Below are positions 62,520 through 64,000 of a stretch of DNA of 64,000 nucleotides, piece after piece (position 1 is the stretch's first letter; each line of letters opens with the position of its first letter). Made by a program: the position numbers and the translations under genes. The DNA comes from Burkholderia sp. NRF60-BP8 (GTDB lineage Bacteria > Pseudomonadota > Gammaproteobacteria > Burkholderiales > Burkholderiaceae): assembly GCF_001522585.2 (NCBI RefSeq), contig NZ_CP013373.1, forward strand, positions 2,542,001-2,606,000, given 5' to 3'. The notes beneath the pieces are model-generated. The model made no database searches. It was not told the origin of the DNA and was given only the letters and a program-made list of their open reading frames with translations.

Positions 62520-63698
62520 TTGAAACACGAACGCATCGATTATCGCACGGGCATCCTGTCGTCCCCCGCCGAGGTGCCGGCCGACGAATGGAACGCGCTG
62601 CTCGCGCGCGACGCGCAGCCCACGCCGTTCCTGCGCCACGAATTCCTCGACGCACTGCACGTCGCGCGCTGCGCGGTGGACGACACCGGCTGGTCGCCGC
62701 ACTTCGTCACGCTGACCGACGCGCGCACCGGCCGCCTCGCGGCCGCCGCCCCCGTCTACGCGAAACAGCATTCGTACGGCGAATACGTGTTCGACTGGGC
62801 GTGGGCCGACGCGTACCAGCGCAACGACCTGCCCTATTACCCGAAGCTGCTGTGCGCGGTGCCGTTCACGCCGGTGCAGGGCACGCGGCTGCTCGCGGTC
62901 GACGACGACGCGCGCCGCCGGCTCGCGGCCACGCTGCTCGCGTTCGCCGAGCAGAGCGACGTGTCGTCGCTGCACGTGCTGTTTCCGACCGGCGACGAAG
63001 CGCGGCTGCTCGAATCGATGGGGATGATGCTGCGCGAAGGCGTGCAGTTCCACTGGCTCAACGACGGCTACCGGCACTTCGACGATTTCCTCGGCACGCT
63101 CGAGCAGAAGAAGCGCAAGAACATCCGCGCGGAGCGGCGCAAGGTGCACGACGCGGGCGTGACCTTCCGGCGGCTCACCGGCGATCGAATCGCCGACGCC
63201 GACTGGCGCTTCTTCTCGCGCTGCTATCGGCAGACCTACCGCGAGCACTATTCGAGCCCGTACCTGAACCTCGACTTCTTCCGCACGATCGGCGCGACGA
63301 TGCCGGAGAACCTGCTGCTCGTGATCGCGGAAGCCGACGGCCGGCCAATCGCGAGCGCGCTCGCCGTCTACCGGCGCGGCGAACACGGCGGCGGCACGCT
63401 GTACGGCCGCTACTGGGGTGCGATCGAGCACGTGCCCTGCCTGCACTTCGAAACGGCCTACTACCAGTTGCTCGAATTCTGCATCGAGGCCGGGCTCGAC
63501 ACGTTCGAGGGCGGCGCGCAGGGCGAACACAAGCTCGCGCGCGGTTTCCTGCCGACCGTCACGCACTCCGCGCACTGGCTCGCGCATCCGGCTTTTTCCG
63601 ACGCGGTCGCGCGCTTTCTCGAACGCGAGACCGAGCATATCCACGCGTACGTCGACGAACTGCGCGAGCACGATCCGTTTCGGCGCGGCGCCCGCTAG
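62520..63698 (+). CDS. FemAB/GNAT-like acyltransferase (DUF482 type)
   Basis: A 392-residue soluble protein of the FemAB/GNAT-like fold, DUF482 or peptidoglycan-biosynthesis group. It contains PTPFLRHEFLDALHVARC, YVFDWAWADAYQRNDLPYYP, KKRKNIRAERRKVHDAGVTF and YGRYWGAIEHVPCLHFETAY. Function is inferred to be transfer to an amino or peptide substrate, with no specific acceptor known. Its start is uncertain, with the nearest in-frame codon being TTG at 62520 and no good ribosome site. It is divergent from nadE. Confidence 0.78.
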   Translation: MKHERIDYRTGILSSPAEVPADEWNALLARDAQPTPFLRHEFLDALHVARCAVDDTGWSPHFVTLTDARTGRLAAAAPVYAKQHSYGEYVFDWAWADAYQRNDLPYYPKLLCAVPFTPVQGTRLLAVDDDARRRLAATLLAFAEQSDVSSLHVLFPTGDEARLLESMGMMLREGVQFHWLNDGYRHFDDFLGTLEQKKRKNIRAERRKVHDAGVTFRRLTGDRIADADWRFFSRCYRQTYREHYSSPYLNLDFFRTIGATMPENLLLVIAEADGRPIASALAVYRRGEHGGGTLYGRYWGAIEHVPCLHFETAYYQLLEFCIEAGLDTFEGGAQGEHKLARGFLPTVTHSAHWLAHPAFSDAVARFLERETEHIHAYVDELREHDPFRRGAR

Positions 63699-63713
63699 CG
63701 TCATCCCGCGCAC

Positions 63714-63753
63714 CGGCATGCGGCGAAGCCACGCATGGGCTCGCCGCATGCCG
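63714..63753. terminator. Hairpin between two convergent genes
   Basis: CGGCATGCGGCGA (63714-63726) pairs perfectly over 13 bases with TCGCCGCATGCCG (63741-63753) around a 14-base loop. It lies 16 bases after the acyltransferase stop and 17 before the GH3 stop, so it can serve both. No T-run follows. Confidence 0.65.
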
Positions 63754-63769
63754 CACGACCGCCGCCGGC

Positions 63770-64000
63770 TCAGTGCGCGGCGAGCGTCACCGTCTGCGAC
63801 AGCGCCTGCGGGTCGCGCGACGACGCGGCCGCCGACAGCCCGTAGCTGCCCGCGCCGACCCGCCACGCGTGCGCGCTCGCATCCCACACCGCGAAGCGCT
63901 GCGCCGGCACCGCGACGCTGACCGTGCGCGCCTCGCCCGGCTGCAGCGCGACCTTGGCCCAGCCGACGAGCCGCTTCGGCGGCTCGCCGAGCGACGCGGG
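63770..64000 (-). CDS. C-terminal end of a GH3 beta-glucosidase (cut by window)
   Basis: The last 76 residues of a gene entering from the right. The sequence RLVGWAKVALQPGEARTVSV and FAVWDASAHAWRVGAGSYGL is the fibronectin-III-like domain that ends glycoside hydrolase family 3 beta-glucosidases. It would hydrolyse beta-glucosides. The catalytic domains lie outside the window. Confidence 0.8.
   Translation of the reverse strand, partial: PASLGEPPKRLVGWAKVALQPGEARTVSVAVPAQRFAVWDASAHAWRVGAGSYGLSAAASSRDPQALSQTVTLAAH

Overview
The window is GC-rich DNA (about two thirds G+C) with dense genes and strongly GC3-biased codon use. Its content points to a betaproteobacterium of the genus Burkholderia, most likely the cepacia complex, and to the main chromosome: parC, parE, htpG, ubiC, nadE and tRNA-fMet are here, together with an OmpC-type Burkholderia porin, ecotin, a PACE efflux pump and a type VI secretion (T6SS) vgrG island. 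The species assignment is inferred from gene content and protein style, not from a search.

Layout, left to right. 0-7 kb: a truncated spermidine-synthase-like methyltransferase, a small membrane protein, a HigBA-like toxin-antitoxin pair, a hypoxanthine-DNA glycosylase, then ubiC and htpG. 5.5-11.6 kb: a MocR regulator divergent from a glyoxalase-like protein, followed by an EamA exporter, a PLP aminotransferase, RidA and a PhzF-like isomerase. This looks like one amino-acid metabolism locus. 11.7-17.5 kb: a membrane GGDEF-EAL protein, a chromate transporter, a divergent PACE pump/LysR pair with a clear palindrome between them, and a CopD-like membrane protein. 17.8-24.3 kb: parC, parE (with three DnaA-box-like 9-mers upstream) and a Uup-type ABC-F ATPase. 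24.6-31.5 kb: small secreted proteins, rubredoxin, tRNA-Arg(CCT), an O-methyltransferase, an ECF sigma/membrane protein/ferredoxin operon, tRNA-fMet, a divergent SDR/TetR pair, ecotin and two small envelope proteins. 31.7-37.4 kb: a small conserved protein, an MFS exporter, otsA overlapping an NTPase, and twin paralogous lipoproteins.

37.4-45.3 kb, all on the minus strand, is the accessory highlight: an orphan T6SS effector island. Its order of transcription is an evolved VgrG with an N-terminal hydrophobic extension and a C-terminal GHSLGG lipase domain; an exported ankyrin protein (probable immunity); an Eag-type (DUF1795) chaperone with an extra C-terminal domain; a prePAAR/PAAR effector with a C-terminal His...Cys toxin domain; a small cytosolic protein (probable immunity); a TPR protein; and a protein of unknown function.

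45.7-64 kb: an ABC importer lacking a binding protein (double-length permease plus ATPase); a small ferredoxin-fold-like protein; an OmpR-type two-component system divergent from a Spy/CpxP-like protein; a pirin; a complete basic-amino-acid ABC importer (hisJ/Q/M/P type); a GNAT enzyme divergent from a LysR regulator; a porin with a structured leader; and nadE next to glnB (P-II), a pairing that fits P-II control of NAD synthesis. A FemAB/GNAT-like protein and the 3' end of a GH3 beta-glucosidase gene close the window.

No insertion sequence, integrase, CRISPR array, rRNA or replication origin was seen.
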